Shown here one piece after another: positions 8,910-17,148 of a DNA stretch of 64,000 bases. Source of the stretch: Agrobacterium sp. a22-2 (GTDB taxonomy: Bacteria > Pseudomonadota > Alphaproteobacteria > Rhizobiales > Rhizobiaceae); NCBI RefSeq assembly GCF_012276985.1, contig NZ_JAAXMM010000010.1, positions 186,001 through 250,000 on the forward strand, read 5' to 3'. Position 1 is the first letter of the stretch; each line of letters starts with the position of its first letter. The notes beneath the pieces are model-generated. The model did no database searches, was not told the origin of the DNA, and was given only the letters and a program-made list of their open reading frames with translations. A program made the position numbers and the translations under genes.

Positions 8910-9529
8910 TGTTTACCGGCATTGTCACCGATATCGGCACCGTTGAGAGCGTTACTCCCTTGAAAGAGGGTGTGAAGCTGCGGATCGCCACCAATTACGA
9001 CCCCGCCACCATCGACATGGGCGCCTCGATCGCCCATTCCGGCACCTGCCTGACCGTGACCGGCTTGCCGGAAGAGGGCAGCAATGCCCGCTGGTTCGAG
9101 GTCGAGGCCTGGGAAGAGGCGCTGCGCCTGACGACGATCGCGTCCTGGGCCAAGGGCACCCATATCAACCTGGAGCGCTCGCTGAAGATCGGCGACGAAC
9201 TGGGCGGCCATATCGTCTCTGGCCATGTCGACGGCAAGGCGGAGATAATCGCCGTCACCGCTGAAGGCGACGCGACGCGCTACACCCTGCGGGTGCCGGA
9301 GCCACTGGCGCGCTTCGTGGCGCCGAAGGGCTCGGTGGCCCTCGACGGCACATCGCTGACCGTCAACAAGGTCGATCACTGCGATTTCGATGTGCTGCTG
9401 ATCCGTCATACGCTGGAAGTCACGACATGGGGTGAGCGAAAGGTAGGCGACTTCGTCAATTTCGAGGTCGATACCATGGCGCGCTATGCCGCCAGGCTTG
9501 CGGAATTCCCGGCCGCGCGGCCGGAATAA
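8909..9529 (+). CDS. ribE: Riboflavin synthase, alpha subunit type
   Basis: 206 residues with the duplicated lumazine-binding barrel. Barrel 1 begins MFTGIVTDIGTVESV, and barrel 2 begins about residue 98 (GHIVSGHVDGKAEI), with SVALDGTSLTVN as the repeat of GTCLTVTG. It dismutates two molecules of 6,7-dimethyl-8-ribityllumazine into riboflavin. ATG 8909 overlaps the ribD stop by one base (TGATG), indicating coupling. The lumazine synthase partner ribH is 3 kb away on the same strand. Confidence 0.95.
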   Translation: MFTGIVTDIGTVESVTPLKEGVKLRIATNYDPATIDMGASIAHSGTCLTVTGLPEEGSNARWFEVEAWEEALRLTTIASWAKGTHINLERSLKIGDELGGHIVSGHVDGKAEIIAVTAEGDATRYTLRVPEPLARFVAPKGSVALDGTSLTVNKVDHCDFDVLLIRHTLEVTTWGERKVGDFVNFEVDTMARYAARLAEFPAARPE

Positions 9530-9554
9530 GGGGCAACCTGCTTCAGATATGTAA

Positions 9555-9582
9555 AAGGCCCAGGCAGAGATGCCCGGGCCTT
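9555..9582. terminator. Bidirectional terminator between ribE and the convergent gene
   Basis: A 12-bp stem with one mismatch, AAGGCCCAGGCA (9555-9566) and TGCCCGGGCCTT (9571-9582). It is preceded by AA and followed by a T-rich stretch, and lies between two convergent stop codons. Confidence 0.7.
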
Positions 9583-9607
9583 GTCTGTTTTGTGTGACGT
9601 CGTCAGC

Positions 9608-10513
9608 TTAGCGAACGACCATCAGGTCTTCTTCTTCATCGCGTTGGCGACCGCCGAGGGCTGCGGCAACGCTGGCGATGAAGGCGCCGACCAGCAGCGA
9701 CAGGGCCCCGATCAGAGAGACGGTGGTTGCCGTCTTCTTGGCGGTGTCGGCAGCTTCCTGCGCGGCAACCTTGGTTTCCTCGATCGTGGCAAGGGTTGCA
9801 TCGACCCGGGTCCGGGCATCGGCCTCGGTCAGTCCCGTGCGGGTGGCGACAACCTGCGACAGATAGGCCTTGTCAGCGTCCGGCATGGTACCGTCGACGG
9901 CGCCATTGACCAGGATCCGTGAGACCTGAGCCGTAATCTGTTCGTCGGCCTGGCCGGCCGGAACGGCCGCCGGGTTTGCCGGGCGCAGCAGCGAATCGGT
10001 GAAATAGTCGACCGAGAAGCCGTTGCCGCTCGGATCGGCCTGCGATGCGGCGACAATACCGGCCGCACCGGTTGCACCTGCCGCAGTGGCAGTTGCCTGC
10101 ACACCGACACCGATGGCCGACGAGACGGCCGAACTCAGAACGCCGGCCACCAGAAGGGTGCCGAGTGCCCAACCGAGAAAGCCGTGGGCGGTATCGCGGA
10201 AGAAGACCTCATCCGTATGGATACCCACCCATTTCGTCCGCAGACGGCCGGTCAGATAACCGCCGAGCCCGGCCGACAGCCATTGCACGATGATCAGCCA
10301 GACGGCTGTGGCAGCTCCGATGGTGACGAGCGAGCTGCTCTCGCCGGAAAACGGCGACACCATCGCCAGGCCGAGGCCCGAGCCGACCAGCAGCAGGACC
10401 ACGGTAATGGCCGATGCGGCCACGGCACCTGCGATGATCGCACCCCAGGATACGGCGGATTTCGACGATTCGACCGGCATGACGTTGGTGGAGGAGGAGA
10501 CTGGTATGGCCAT
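9608..10513 (-). CDS. Alanine/glycine-rich membrane protein (often labelled PhnA-like)
   Basis: 301 residues from ATG 10513, preceded by AGGGGGTGG. Transmembrane segments are visible at about 25-48 (WGAIIAGAVAASAITVVLLLVG), 64-85, 112-135 and at the C-terminus (SLIGALSLLVGAFIASVAAAL). Between them is a helical, charged region (TRTGLTEADARTRVDATLATIEETKVAAQEAADTAKK in outline) that could form a coiled coil. Rhizobial homologues carry the uninformative name PhnA-like; there is no phosphonate motif. The gene is coupled to the 25-codon gene just upstream on the same strand. Confidence 0.7.
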   Translation of the reverse strand: MAIPVSSSTNVMPVESSKSAVSWGAIIAGAVAASAITVVLLLVGSGLGLAMVSPFSGESSSLVTIGAATAVWLIIVQWLSAGLGGYLTGRLRTKWVGIHTDEVFFRDTAHGFLGWALGTLLVAGVLSSAVSSAIGVGVQATATAAGATGAAGIVAASQADPSGNGFSVDYFTDSLLRPANPAAVPAGQADEQITAQVSRILVNGAVDGTMPDADKAYLSQVVATRTGLTEADARTRVDATLATIEETKVAAQEAADTAKKTATTVSLIGALSLLVGAFIASVAAALGGRQRDEEEDLMVVR

Positions 10514-10522
10514 CTCCACCCC

Positions 10523-10600
10523 CTAGCGCCAGAAGAGCATGATAAGGATGATCAGCGGGATCGGAACCCCCAGAAACCAAAGCAAAATACCACGACCCAT
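10523..10600 (-). CDS. 25-residue single-helix membrane peptide
   Basis: This short gene encodes MGRGILLWFLGVPIPLIILI followed by MLFWR. It is essentially one hydrophobic helix with a Gly-Val-Pro-Ile-Pro kink, a basic N-terminus and Trp/Arg at the end. It has a perfect Shine-Dalgarno AGGAGG (complement of 10606-10611) 5 nt before its ATG and ends 9 nt before the next start, whose own ribosome site lies in the gap. I recall similar tiny proteins in other rhizobia. Its function is unknown; it may serve as a leader for, or partner of, the downstream membrane protein. Confidence 0.7.
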   Translation of the reverse strand: MGRGILLWFLGVPIPLIILIMLFWR

Positions 10601-10712
10601 GATGTCCTCCTGTCAGCAATGCTGAGTTTTGTTTTGTGAGACTGCGAGAGCGACAAAGCCGCTTTCGCTGACCCGATAACCGTGGAGGCGCGGTTTTGTT
10701 CCTCAAGGACAA

Positions 10713-10738
10713 GGGGCCCGAAAATGCATTCGGCCCCC
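10713..10738 (-). terminator. Possible terminator after the small secreted-protein gene
   Basis: GGGGCCC-GA and TCGGCCCC form an 8-bp stem with one bulge around AAATGCAT. On the minus strand it is followed by a weak T-containing tail (TTGTCCTT). It lies downstream of the minus-strand gene 10795-11160. Confidence 0.35.
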
Positions 10739-10794
10739 GCGCCATGATCGCGCAGGGGCCGTTCCGGATCTTATATTCTTGGCAGAGACAGGTC

Positions 10795-11160
10795 TTAGCG
10801 GACGTAGATCGTCAGGCCGCCATCGGCGGCCTGTTCGGCCGCAATGATGTTGCTGAGCTCGACCTTCTGGGTCTTCAGATCATTCGAGAGTACCTTGTTG
10901 GCCTTGATGGAGGCCTGCAATTCCAGGCTCTCTTTCGATTTGGCCGGGTTTCGCTCATGGTAGCGGGCAAAGACCGGATCGGACCTGTCGAGCGAATCGA
11001 GCGCCACGACATTGAAGCGAGGCGCCTTGTCGTTTTTCACGATGGCGTCGATCTGTTGCGGCGTCTTCACCATCTTGCTGGCATCGGACGCATAGCTGTA
11101 GCTGCCGAAGGCGATGGCGGACATAAGGGTGGCGCTGGCAATTTTCGCAAAGGGATTCAT
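10795..11160 (-). CDS. Small exported hypothetical protein
   Basis: 121 residues with a cleavable signal peptide (KIASATLMSAIAFGSYSYA, cleavage near residue 25). The mature part is charged, without cysteines: KTPQQIDAIVKNDKAP and LDSLDRSDPVFARYHERNP. A helical stretch then leads to the C-terminal GGLTIYVR. The ATG follows AAGGAGAAAAACA. It is probably periplasmic. I recognise no family; the pattern resembles short stress- or envelope-associated periplasmic proteins common in rhizobia. Confidence 0.65.
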   Translation of the reverse strand: MNPFAKIASATLMSAIAFGSYSYASDASKMVKTPQQIDAIVKNDKAPRFNVVALDSLDRSDPVFARYHERNPAKSKESLELQASIKANKVLSNDLKTQKVELSNIIAAEQAADGGLTIYVR

Positions 11161-11315
11161 TGTTTTTCTCCTTTCAATGAAACCTGCGGTCGGGACTATT
11201 CCCGGTGGCCGTGCAAGGAGAGATATTGGATCTGATTGCGGCTTTTTCTGGAATTAAGCCTTTGAATTACATTAAGAATAATTCATTTTGACAGTCATCA
11301 ATTTGCCCGATTCGA

Positions 11316-11369
11316 GGCGGCCGCAGAAGGCTATCTGCCGTCCTTGACGGATAGCCTTCTGCGGCCGCC
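11316..11369. repeat. Perfect 20-bp inverted repeat (long hairpin)
   Basis: Positions 11316-11335 and 11350-11369 are exact reverse complements (arms begin GGCGGCCGCAGAAGG). The loop can form a further CCGTC/GACGG stem. Each arm contains GCGGCCGC. The element stands between two minus-strand small secreted-protein genes and has no T-tract of its own; a separate terminator adjoins it. Confidence 0.85.
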
Positions 11370-11373
11370 AAAC

Positions 11374-11400
11374 AAAAAACGCGGCCCGAAGACCGCGTTT
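11374..11400 (-). terminator. Terminator of the RcnB-like gene
   Basis: On the minus strand AAACGCGG and CCGCGTTT pair around a short loop (TCTTCGGG) and are followed by a run of T. It lies just beyond the stop of the gene at 11426-11710. Confidence 0.75.
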
Positions 11401-11425
11401 GCCGTTGGCGTCTTTGAAATATGGC

Positions 11426-11710
11426 TTATCGACCCATGGCGCTGACGATCAAGCCGGTGGCGACGTTGATCAGCACATAGGTGCCGTCGACCTCAACCCA
11501 GCGTTCGCCATGGCCGGGACTGCGCAGCTTGCGCTGCTTGAAATCCTGATCTGATACACGGTGGCCGCGATGCTCCGGCGGCAGCATCTTGCCCTTCTTG
11601 AGAATGATGGGCTGCTGCTGGCTTGCCGGCGGCTTTTTGTGGTCCTGCGCAAAGGCGGCGGGCGCGAGGAAAAAAGAAGCGCTTATCAGGGCGACGATCA
11701 TTTTATTCAT
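11426..11710 (-). CDS. RcnB-family small periplasmic protein
   Basis: 94 residues from ATG 11710 (AAAGGAATTG upstream); an earlier in-frame ATG at 11725 has no ribosome site. Signal peptide KMIVALISASFFLAPAAFAQ. The mature part is basic (HKKPPASQQQPIILKKGKMLP) and ends in the RcnB-type motif GERWVEVDGTYVLINVATGLI. RcnB in E. coli is a periplasmic nickel/cobalt homeostasis protein, but rhizobial members are mostly uncharacterised and this one lacks a His-rich metal site, so a metal role is uncertain. Confidence 0.7.
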   Translation of the reverse strand: MNKMIVALISASFFLAPAAFAQDHKKPPASQQQPIILKKGKMLPPEHRGHRVSDQDFKQRKLRSPGHGERWVEVDGTYVLINVATGLIVSAMGR

Positions 11711-11816
11711 ATCAATTCCTTTCATCGATGCAGCGAGAACGCGTCACCAATGGAATTGATCCGATTATAAATTATTAAAATTATGTAACATAACTATTTT
11801 GTGATGGCCGAGCCGT

Positions 11817-12317
11817 TCAGCTGCCGGGCTCGCCATCCCAGTAATCGAGCGACCCCGTCGAGCGGACCATCTGCCGGAACACCGGCCGGCCCTTGGCATC
11901 GTTGGTCTTGGTCAGCACCTTGCCTGAGTCGGGATATTCCACCACTTCGGTCTTCGCCTTGGTCGAGACCGCCAGATAAGTCAGTAGCTCGTCGCCCGTG
12001 TTGATGATCTGGTGCGCCGTATCCGGCCCGCCGGCCGGCGCCCCCAGCACATCGCCCGCCTTGCATTCCAGCCGCGCGCTGCCTAGCCGGTAGGTTCCCC
12101 GTCCCGACAGGATGATGAAGAGCTCGTCTTCCACATGGTGATTGTGGAACGGACAGGAGGCCTTGCCGGGCGGGACCTCGCTGTAGCTGATGCCGAGGCC
12201 CTTGAGACCAAGGGCGGCCCCGATGGTGGCATCGGCACCGGCATAGAACGTGCCTTGCGAAAACGGCTCGAGGATGAGGTCGCGCAAAGTGACGATGGCT
12301 TTGGCAGTGTCGGACAT
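11817..12317 (-). CDS. Cupin-domain protein
   Basis: 166 residues from MSDTAKAIVTLRD; the open frame continues far upstream but overlaps ribH and nusB in antisense and is not coding there. A single cupin barrel has motif 1 CPFHNHHVEDELFIILSGRGTYRLG (metal ligands His, His, Glu) and motif 2 PDTAHQIINTGDELLTYLAVS. The C-terminal extension VVEYPDSGKVL is typical of cupins annotated as auxin-binding or sugar-binding-like. It is a probable small-molecule enzyme or sensor; the substrate is unknown. It lies divergent from ribH. Confidence 0.75.
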   Translation of the reverse strand: MSDTAKAIVTLRDLILEPFSQGTFYAGADATIGAALGLKGLGISYSEVPPGKASCPFHNHHVEDELFIILSGRGTYRLGSARLECKAGDVLGAPAGGPDTAHQIINTGDELLTYLAVSTKAKTEVVEYPDSGKVLTKTNDAKGRPVFRQMVRSTGSLDYWDGEPGS

Positions 12318-12497
12318 CGGATCATCCTGATTTGGCGACGAGGCGCCCTGGGAGTGGTATGGAAAGCCGCACAATGCAAGAAAAGCGGCATTTCCGACAG
12401 GCCTTTCTAAAAACACTTGCCATTGGCGGTCCGCCGTGGTTTGACCGCCCTCTGCTCGGCGCTCGCCGTATTTTCCGTCCGATTTAGGGTGAAGATC

Positions 12498-12956
12498 ATG
12501 CCAGACAACACATCCGCGCCGCATCTTTTGATCGTTGAAGCGCGCTTTTACGACGACATGGCCGATGCCCTGCTCGACGGTGCGAAATCCGCACTGGACG
12601 AAGCCGGCGCCAGCTATGACATCATCACCGTTCCCGGTGCCCTCGAAATTCCCGCAGCCATTTCCATGGCGCTCGATGGCGCCGACCAGGGCGGCACGGA
12701 CTATGACGGCTTTGTCGCGCTCGGCATGGTCATCCGCGGCGAAACCTTCCATTTCGACATCGTCGCGACCGAATCCTCCCGTGCCCTGATGGATCTTGCC
12801 GTGTCGGAATCGCTGCCGATCGGCAACGGTATCATGACCGTCGAGAACGAGGCACAGGCCTGGGCCCGCGTTCGCAAGTCGGAAAAGGACAAGGGCGGCT
12901 TCGCGGCCCGTGCGGCTTTGACGATGATCGAACTGAAGACGAAACTGGGCGGCTGA
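12498..12956 (+). CDS. ribH: 6,7-dimethyl-8-ribityllumazine synthase
   Basis: 152 residues from ATG 12498 (TTAGGGTGAAG upstream). Family signatures: ARFYDDMADALLDGA for substrate binding, VPGALEIPAA, GMVIRGETFHFDIV with the catalytic His, and GIMTVENEAQAW. It condenses the RibD product with dihydroxybutanone phosphate, providing the substrate for RibE. nusB follows after 3 nt. No FMN riboswitch consensus is seen upstream. Confidence 0.95.
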   Translation: MPDNTSAPHLLIVEARFYDDMADALLDGAKSALDEAGASYDIITVPGALEIPAAISMALDGADQGGTDYDGFVALGMVIRGETFHFDIVATESSRALMDLAVSESLPIGNGIMTVENEAQAWARVRKSEKDKGGFAARAALTMIELKTKLGG

Positions 12957-12959
12957 GCC

Positions 12960-13442
12960 ATGACGACCGAAGACAACAAGCCGGTGATCAAGACCGCCAA
13001 CCAGCGCGGCGCCGCCCGCCTTGCCGCCGTCCAGGCCCTCTACCAGATGGATATCGGCGGTACCGGCGTACTCGAAGTCGTCGCCGAATACGAGACGCAT
13101 CGCCTTGGCCAGGAGCTCGATGGCGACACCTATCTGAAGGCCGATGCCTCGTGGTTCCGCTCCATCGTTGCCGGCGTCGTGCGCGACCAGACCGTCATCG
13201 ACCCACTGATCCGTCAGGCGCTGCAGGACGACTGGTCCCTATCGCGCATGGACAGCACGGTCCGCGCCATTCTGCGCGCCGGCGCCTTCGAACTGCTGGA
13301 ACGCAAGGACGTTCCGATTGCGGTGATCGTCACGGAATATGTCGAAATCGCCCATGCGTTTTTCGAGGACGAGGAACCGAAGCTGGTCAATGCGGTTCTC
13401 GATCGCATCGCCAAGCAGGTTCGGGTTCAAGCGGCCAAGTAA
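12960..13442 (+). CDS. nusB: Transcription antitermination factor NusB
   Basis: 160-residue all-helical RNA-binding protein. RGAARLAAVQALYQMDIGG at the N-terminus and ILRAGAFELLERKDVPIAVIVTEYVEIAHAFFEDEE...NAVLDRIAK at the C-terminus are diagnostic. It acts with NusE/S10 in rRNA antitermination. It follows ribH by 3 nt, the common ribH-nusB pairing. Confidence 0.95.
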   Translation: MTTEDNKPVIKTANQRGAARLAAVQALYQMDIGGTGVLEVVAEYETHRLGQELDGDTYLKADASWFRSIVAGVVRDQTVIDPLIRQALQDDWSLSRMDSTVRAILRAGAFELLERKDVPIAVIVTEYVEIAHAFFEDEEPKLVNAVLDRIAKQVRVQAAK

Positions 13443-13470
13443 ACAGAACGACGACATCGGAGAGCAGGTC

Positions 13471-14700
13471 ATGAGTGCTGGCGACGGGCAGGGGATCGAA
13501 GGTCAACTGCGCGCCGCCAAGCGCAACGTGATGATTCTCGCCGCCGCTCAGTCGATCCTGGGTTCGGCGGCGCCTCTAAGCTTCGCGGTCGGCGGCCTTG
13601 CCGGCTATCAGTTGCTCGGCGCCGACAAGTCTCTGGCGACCGCTCCCCTGACCGGTTTCAATATCGGCGTGGCCATTGGTGCCATTGTCGTTGCCACGCT
13701 GTCGCGCTTTCTCGGGCGCAAGGCGAGCTTCATGCTCGGCGCCGCCATGGCCGCCATCGGCGGCGCTGTCGCAGCCCTTGCTCTGTTCCGCTCCGAATTC
13801 TGGCTTTTTGCTTTCGGCCTGCTGCTGATCGGCCTGTCCGGCGGTTTCACCCAGAAGATCCGCTTTGCCGCCGCGGATGCCTCGCCGTCCTTCTACAAGG
13901 GCAAGGCGATCTCGTGGATCCTCGCCGGCGGCATCATTTCGGCCATTGTCGGGCCGCAACTGGCCATCTGGGCCAAGGACGCCTTTGAACCCGTGCTGTT
14001 TGCCGGCGCCTTCATCGGCCTGATCCCGCTCATGCTGGCCGCCATCGTCGTGCTGTCCTTTCTGAAGCTGCCAGAACCCGTCGGCAAGGTCGGCCTGAAC
14101 GGCGAGGCTGCCCGACCCTTACGCGAAATCGTCATGACGCAGCGCTTCGTCACCGGCCTGATCTGTGGCATCAGCTCCTACGCGCTGATGACCTTCATGA
14201 TGACCGGGGCGCCGCTGGCCATGGTCGTCGGCTGCGGATTTTCGTCCGATCTGGCGACCCTTGGCATCCAGTGGCATGTCATTGCCATGTTCGCCCCGAG
14301 CTTTTTCACCGGCATGCTGATCACCCGTTTCGGAACCGAGAAGGTCGTCGCGGCCGGCCTCGTCATTCTGATGGCCTGCGCCATCGTCGCCCATCTGGGT
14401 GTCGAACTCTGGAATTTCTGGAGCGCGCTTGTCCTGCTCGGTATCGGCTGGAACTTCGGCTTCATCGGCGCGACCGCCATCGTCGCGTCGAGCTATCGGC
14501 CGCATGAGGCCGACAAGGTGCAGGGCTTCCACGACATCGTGCTGTTCGGCATCGTGGCGCTGTCGTCCTTTTCCTCGGGCAAGGTGTTTTCCGCCTATGG
14601 CTGGTCGATCATGAACCTGGTCATCTGGCCGGTGACCATCACCTGCCTCGTTCTGGTCATCCTGCAGATGCGCACTACTGCCCGCGCCAAGTCGGCTTGA
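13471..14700 (+). CDS. MFS transporter
   Basis: 409 residues and about 12 transmembrane helices from ATG 13471 (GGAGAGCAGGTC upstream). The loop 2-3 motif is LSRFLGRKASFMLGAAMAAIGG. It resembles uncharacterised multidrug or YjjL-like MFS carriers; SYALMTFMMTGAPLAMV and HVIAMFAPSFFTG are conserved in this subgroup. The substrate cannot be read from the sequence. It starts 28 nt after nusB, so it may be co-transcribed; given its neighbours a flavin role is possible but unsupported. Confidence 0.8.
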   Translation: MSAGDGQGIEGQLRAAKRNVMILAAAQSILGSAAPLSFAVGGLAGYQLLGADKSLATAPLTGFNIGVAIGAIVVATLSRFLGRKASFMLGAAMAAIGGAVAALALFRSEFWLFAFGLLLIGLSGGFTQKIRFAAADASPSFYKGKAISWILAGGIISAIVGPQLAIWAKDAFEPVLFAGAFIGLIPLMLAAIVVLSFLKLPEPVGKVGLNGEAARPLREIVMTQRFVTGLICGISSYALMTFMMTGAPLAMVVGCGFSSDLATLGIQWHVIAMFAPSFFTGMLITRFGTEKVVAAGLVILMACAIVAHLGVELWNFWSALVLLGIGWNFGFIGATAIVASSYRPHEADKVQGFHDIVLFGIVALSSFSSGKVFSAYGWSIMNLVIWPVTITCLVLVILQMRTTARAKSA

Positions 14701-14740
14701 AACCGGATCTCATTGCTTTTCACAACTTGTGGTCTGTCAA

Positions 14741-14766
14741 GAACCGGCGCGACAATTCGCCGGTTC
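14741..14766 (+). other. Stem-loop between the MFS gene and hppA
   Basis: GAACCGGCG (14741-14749) pairs with CGCCGGTTC (14758-14766). There is no T-run after it, so it is not a standard terminator; it may protect the MFS transcript end. The rest of the 224-nt gap holds the hppA leader with no other gene. Confidence 0.4.
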
Positions 14767-14924
14767 GCTCGGTCGTCGGAGCGAAAAAGCAGCACTTGAC
14801 GCAATCCCTTCCTCAACGCAATCTCGCCCCGTGCCGGTAGGCCTCTGAGGAGCGGCCGAGACCAGGCGCGCAATTACGACCTCGCGGAGGAGCATGGCGT
14901 GGTCGATGCTGGAGGGTATTGCGA

Positions 14925-17063
14925 ATGACAGTTTTATTGGGCGTGATCTTATGCGGCTTGCTTTCGATCGCCTATGCGGTCTGGGCTACCAAATCCGTAC
15001 TTGCCGCCGATCAAGGCAATGCACGCATGCAGGAGATCGCCGGTTATATCCGTGAAGGCGCACAGGCCTATCTGATGCGCCAGTATATCACCATTGCCAT
15101 GGTGGGCGCAGTCGTCTTTGTGCTTGCCTGGTTTCTTCTCTCGGGCGCGGCTGCGATCGGCTTCCTGATCGGCGCCGTCCTGTCCGGCGCTGCCGGCTTT
15201 ATCGGCATGCATGTGTCCGTTCGTGCCAATGTGCGTACGGCCCAGGCCGCATCCCAGAGCCTGGCTGCCGGCCTCGACATCGCCTTCAAGTCCGGCGCCA
15301 TCACCGGCATGCTGGTGGCGGGCCTCGCCCTGCTCGGCGTCGCAGTCTATTTCTATGTCCTGACGGCATTGCTAGGCCATGAAAGCGGCTCGCGCGAGGT
15401 TATCGACGCGCTTGTGGCGCTGGGCTTCGGCGCATCGCTGATCTCCATTTTCGCCCGTCTGGGCGGCGGCATCTTCACCAAGGGTGCCGATGTCGGCGGC
15501 GATCTCGTCGGCAAGGTCGAAGCCGGCATTCCGGAGGACGACCCGCGCAACCCGGCCACCATCGCCGACAATGTCGGCGACAATGTCGGCGATTGCGCCG
15601 GCATGGCAGCCGACCTGTTCGAGACCTATGCCGTGTCTGTCGTCGCCACCATGGTGCTTGCCGCGATCTTCTTTGCCGCAAGCCCTCTGCTTGAAACCGT
15701 GATGATCTATCCGCTGGCGATCTGCGGGGCCTGCATCATCACCTCGATCATCGGTACGTTCTTCGTCAAGCTGGGCACCAATGGCTCGATCATGGGCGCC
15801 CTCTACAAGGGGCTGATCGTCACCGGCCTCCTGTCCATTCTCGGCCTTGCCGGTGCCACCTCGTCCACCGTCGGCTGGGGCTCGATCGGCACCGTCGCCG
15901 GCATGGACATCACCGGCACCAACCTGTTTATCTGCGGCATCCTCGGCCTGGTCGTGACGGCGCTGATCGTGGTGATCACCGAATATTATACCGGCACCAA
16001 CAAGCGTCCGGTCAATTCCATCGCCCAGGCATCGGTCACCGGCCATGGCACCAACGTCATCCAGGGCCTGGCGGTTTCCCTGGAATCCACGGCATTGCCG
16101 GCCATCGTCATCGTTGGCGGCATCATCACGACCTACCAGTTCGCCGGCCTGTTCGGCACGGCGATCGCCGTCACCACCATGCTCGGCCTTGCCGGCATGA
16201 TCGTCGCGCTCGATGCCTTCGGCCCGGTCACCGACAATGCCGGCGGCATTGCCGAAATGGCCCATCTGCCGCCGGAAGTACGCAAGTCCACCGACGCGCT
16301 CGACGCCGTCGGCAACACCACCAAGGCCGTCACCAAGGGTTATGCCATCGGGTCTGCCGGCCTCGGCGCGCTCGTGCTGTTTGCCGCCTATTCCAACGAC
16401 CTGCAGTTCTTTGCCGCCAACAGCGACAAATATCCGTATTTCGCTGACATGGGCGATATCTCTTTCAGCCTTTCCAACCCATACGTCGTCGCTGGCCTGA
16501 TCTTCGGCGGTCTCATTCCCTACCTGTTCGGCGGCATTGCCATGACCGCGGTTGGTCGGGCGGCAGGCTCCATCGTCGAGGAAGTCCGCCGGCAGTTCCG
16601 CGAAAATCCTGGCATCATGCTGGGAACCGTCAAGCCGGACTACGGCCGGGCAGTCGACCTTTTGACCAAGGCCGCGATCCGGGAAATGATCATCCCCTCG
16701 CTACTGCCGGTTCTGGCGCCGCTGGTCGTCTATTTCGGCGTACTGCTGGTTTCAGGATCCAAGGCCTCGGCCTTCGCCGCTCTTGGCGCATCGCTGCTCG
16801 GTGTCATCGTCAACGGCCTGTTCGTTGCCATTTCCATGACGTCCGGCGGCGGCGCCTGGGACAATGCCAAGAAGAGCTTCGAGGACGGTTTCGTCGATAA
16901 GGATGGCACCACCCATCTGAAGGGATCGGACGCCCACAAGGCATCCGTCACCGGTGATACGGTCGGCGATCCCTACAAGGATACGGCAGGCCCTGCCGTC
17001 AATCCGGCAATCAAGATCACCAACATCGTCGCCCTGCTTCTGCTGGCCGTGCTGGCCGGCTGA
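14925..17063 (+). CDS. hppA: Membrane-bound proton-translocating pyrophosphatase, K+-independent type
   Basis: 712 residues with 15-16 transmembrane helices. It couples pyrophosphate hydrolysis to proton export. The active-site segments are visible: KGADVGGDLVGKVEAGIPEDDPRNPATIADNVGDNVGDCAGMAADLFE in outline, and the second acidic cluster DAFGPVTDNAGGIAEM. The motif GNTTKAVTKGYAIGSAG carries Lys where potassium-dependent enzymes have Ala, which marks the K+-independent class. The ATG at 14925 has GGAGGG 8 nt upstream; an in-frame TTG at 14919 is too close to it. A strong terminator follows. Confidence 0.97.
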   Translation: MTVLLGVILCGLLSIAYAVWATKSVLAADQGNARMQEIAGYIREGAQAYLMRQYITIAMVGAVVFVLAWFLLSGAAAIGFLIGAVLSGAAGFIGMHVSVRANVRTAQAASQSLAAGLDIAFKSGAITGMLVAGLALLGVAVYFYVLTALLGHESGSREVIDALVALGFGASLISIFARLGGGIFTKGADVGGDLVGKVEAGIPEDDPRNPATIADNVGDNVGDCAGMAADLFETYAVSVVATMVLAAIFFAASPLLETVMIYPLAICGACIITSIIGTFFVKLGTNGSIMGALYKGLIVTGLLSILGLAGATSSTVGWGSIGTVAGMDITGTNLFICGILGLVVTALIVVITEYYTGTNKRPVNSIAQASVTGHGTNVIQGLAVSLESTALPAIVIVGGIITTYQFAGLFGTAIAVTTMLGLAGMIVALDAFGPVTDNAGGIAEMAHLPPEVRKSTDALDAVGNTTKAVTKGYAIGSAGLGALVLFAAYSNDLQFFAANSDKYPYFADMGDISFSLSNPYVVAGLIFGGLIPYLFGGIAMTAVGRAAGSIVEEVRRQFRENPGIMLGTVKPDYGRAVDLLTKAAIREMIIPSLLPVLAPLVVYFGVLLVSGSKASAFAALGASLLGVIVNGLFVAISMTSGGGAWDNAKKSFEDGFVDKDGTTHLKGSDAHKASVTGDTVGDPYKDTAGPAVNPAIKITNIVALLLLAVLAG

Positions 17064-17088
17064 TCCGGGATCTGCCGAACGACAAAAA

Positions 17089-17122
17089 ATAACCCGCGGC
17101 TTCCGGTGAAGCCGCGGGTTAT
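17089..17122. terminator. Bidirectional terminator between hppA and bamE
   Basis: A perfect 14-bp stem, ATAACCCGCGGCTT (17089-17102) and AAGCCGCGGGTTAT (17109-17122). An A-run on the left serves as the T-run for minus-strand transcripts, and there is a T-containing stretch on the right. Confidence 0.85.
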
Positions 17123-17148
17123 CTGTTTCCGAATATGTCTGCTGAAGC

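Noticed and set aside
12318..12497. FMN riboswitch upstream of ribH
   Set aside because: None of the conserved RFN segments is found in the 180 nt before ribH or upstream of ribD.
12318..13100. Very long minus-strand frame continuing upstream of the cupin gene
   Set aside because: It runs antisense through ribH and nusB and shows no family similarity; the cupin starts at 12317.
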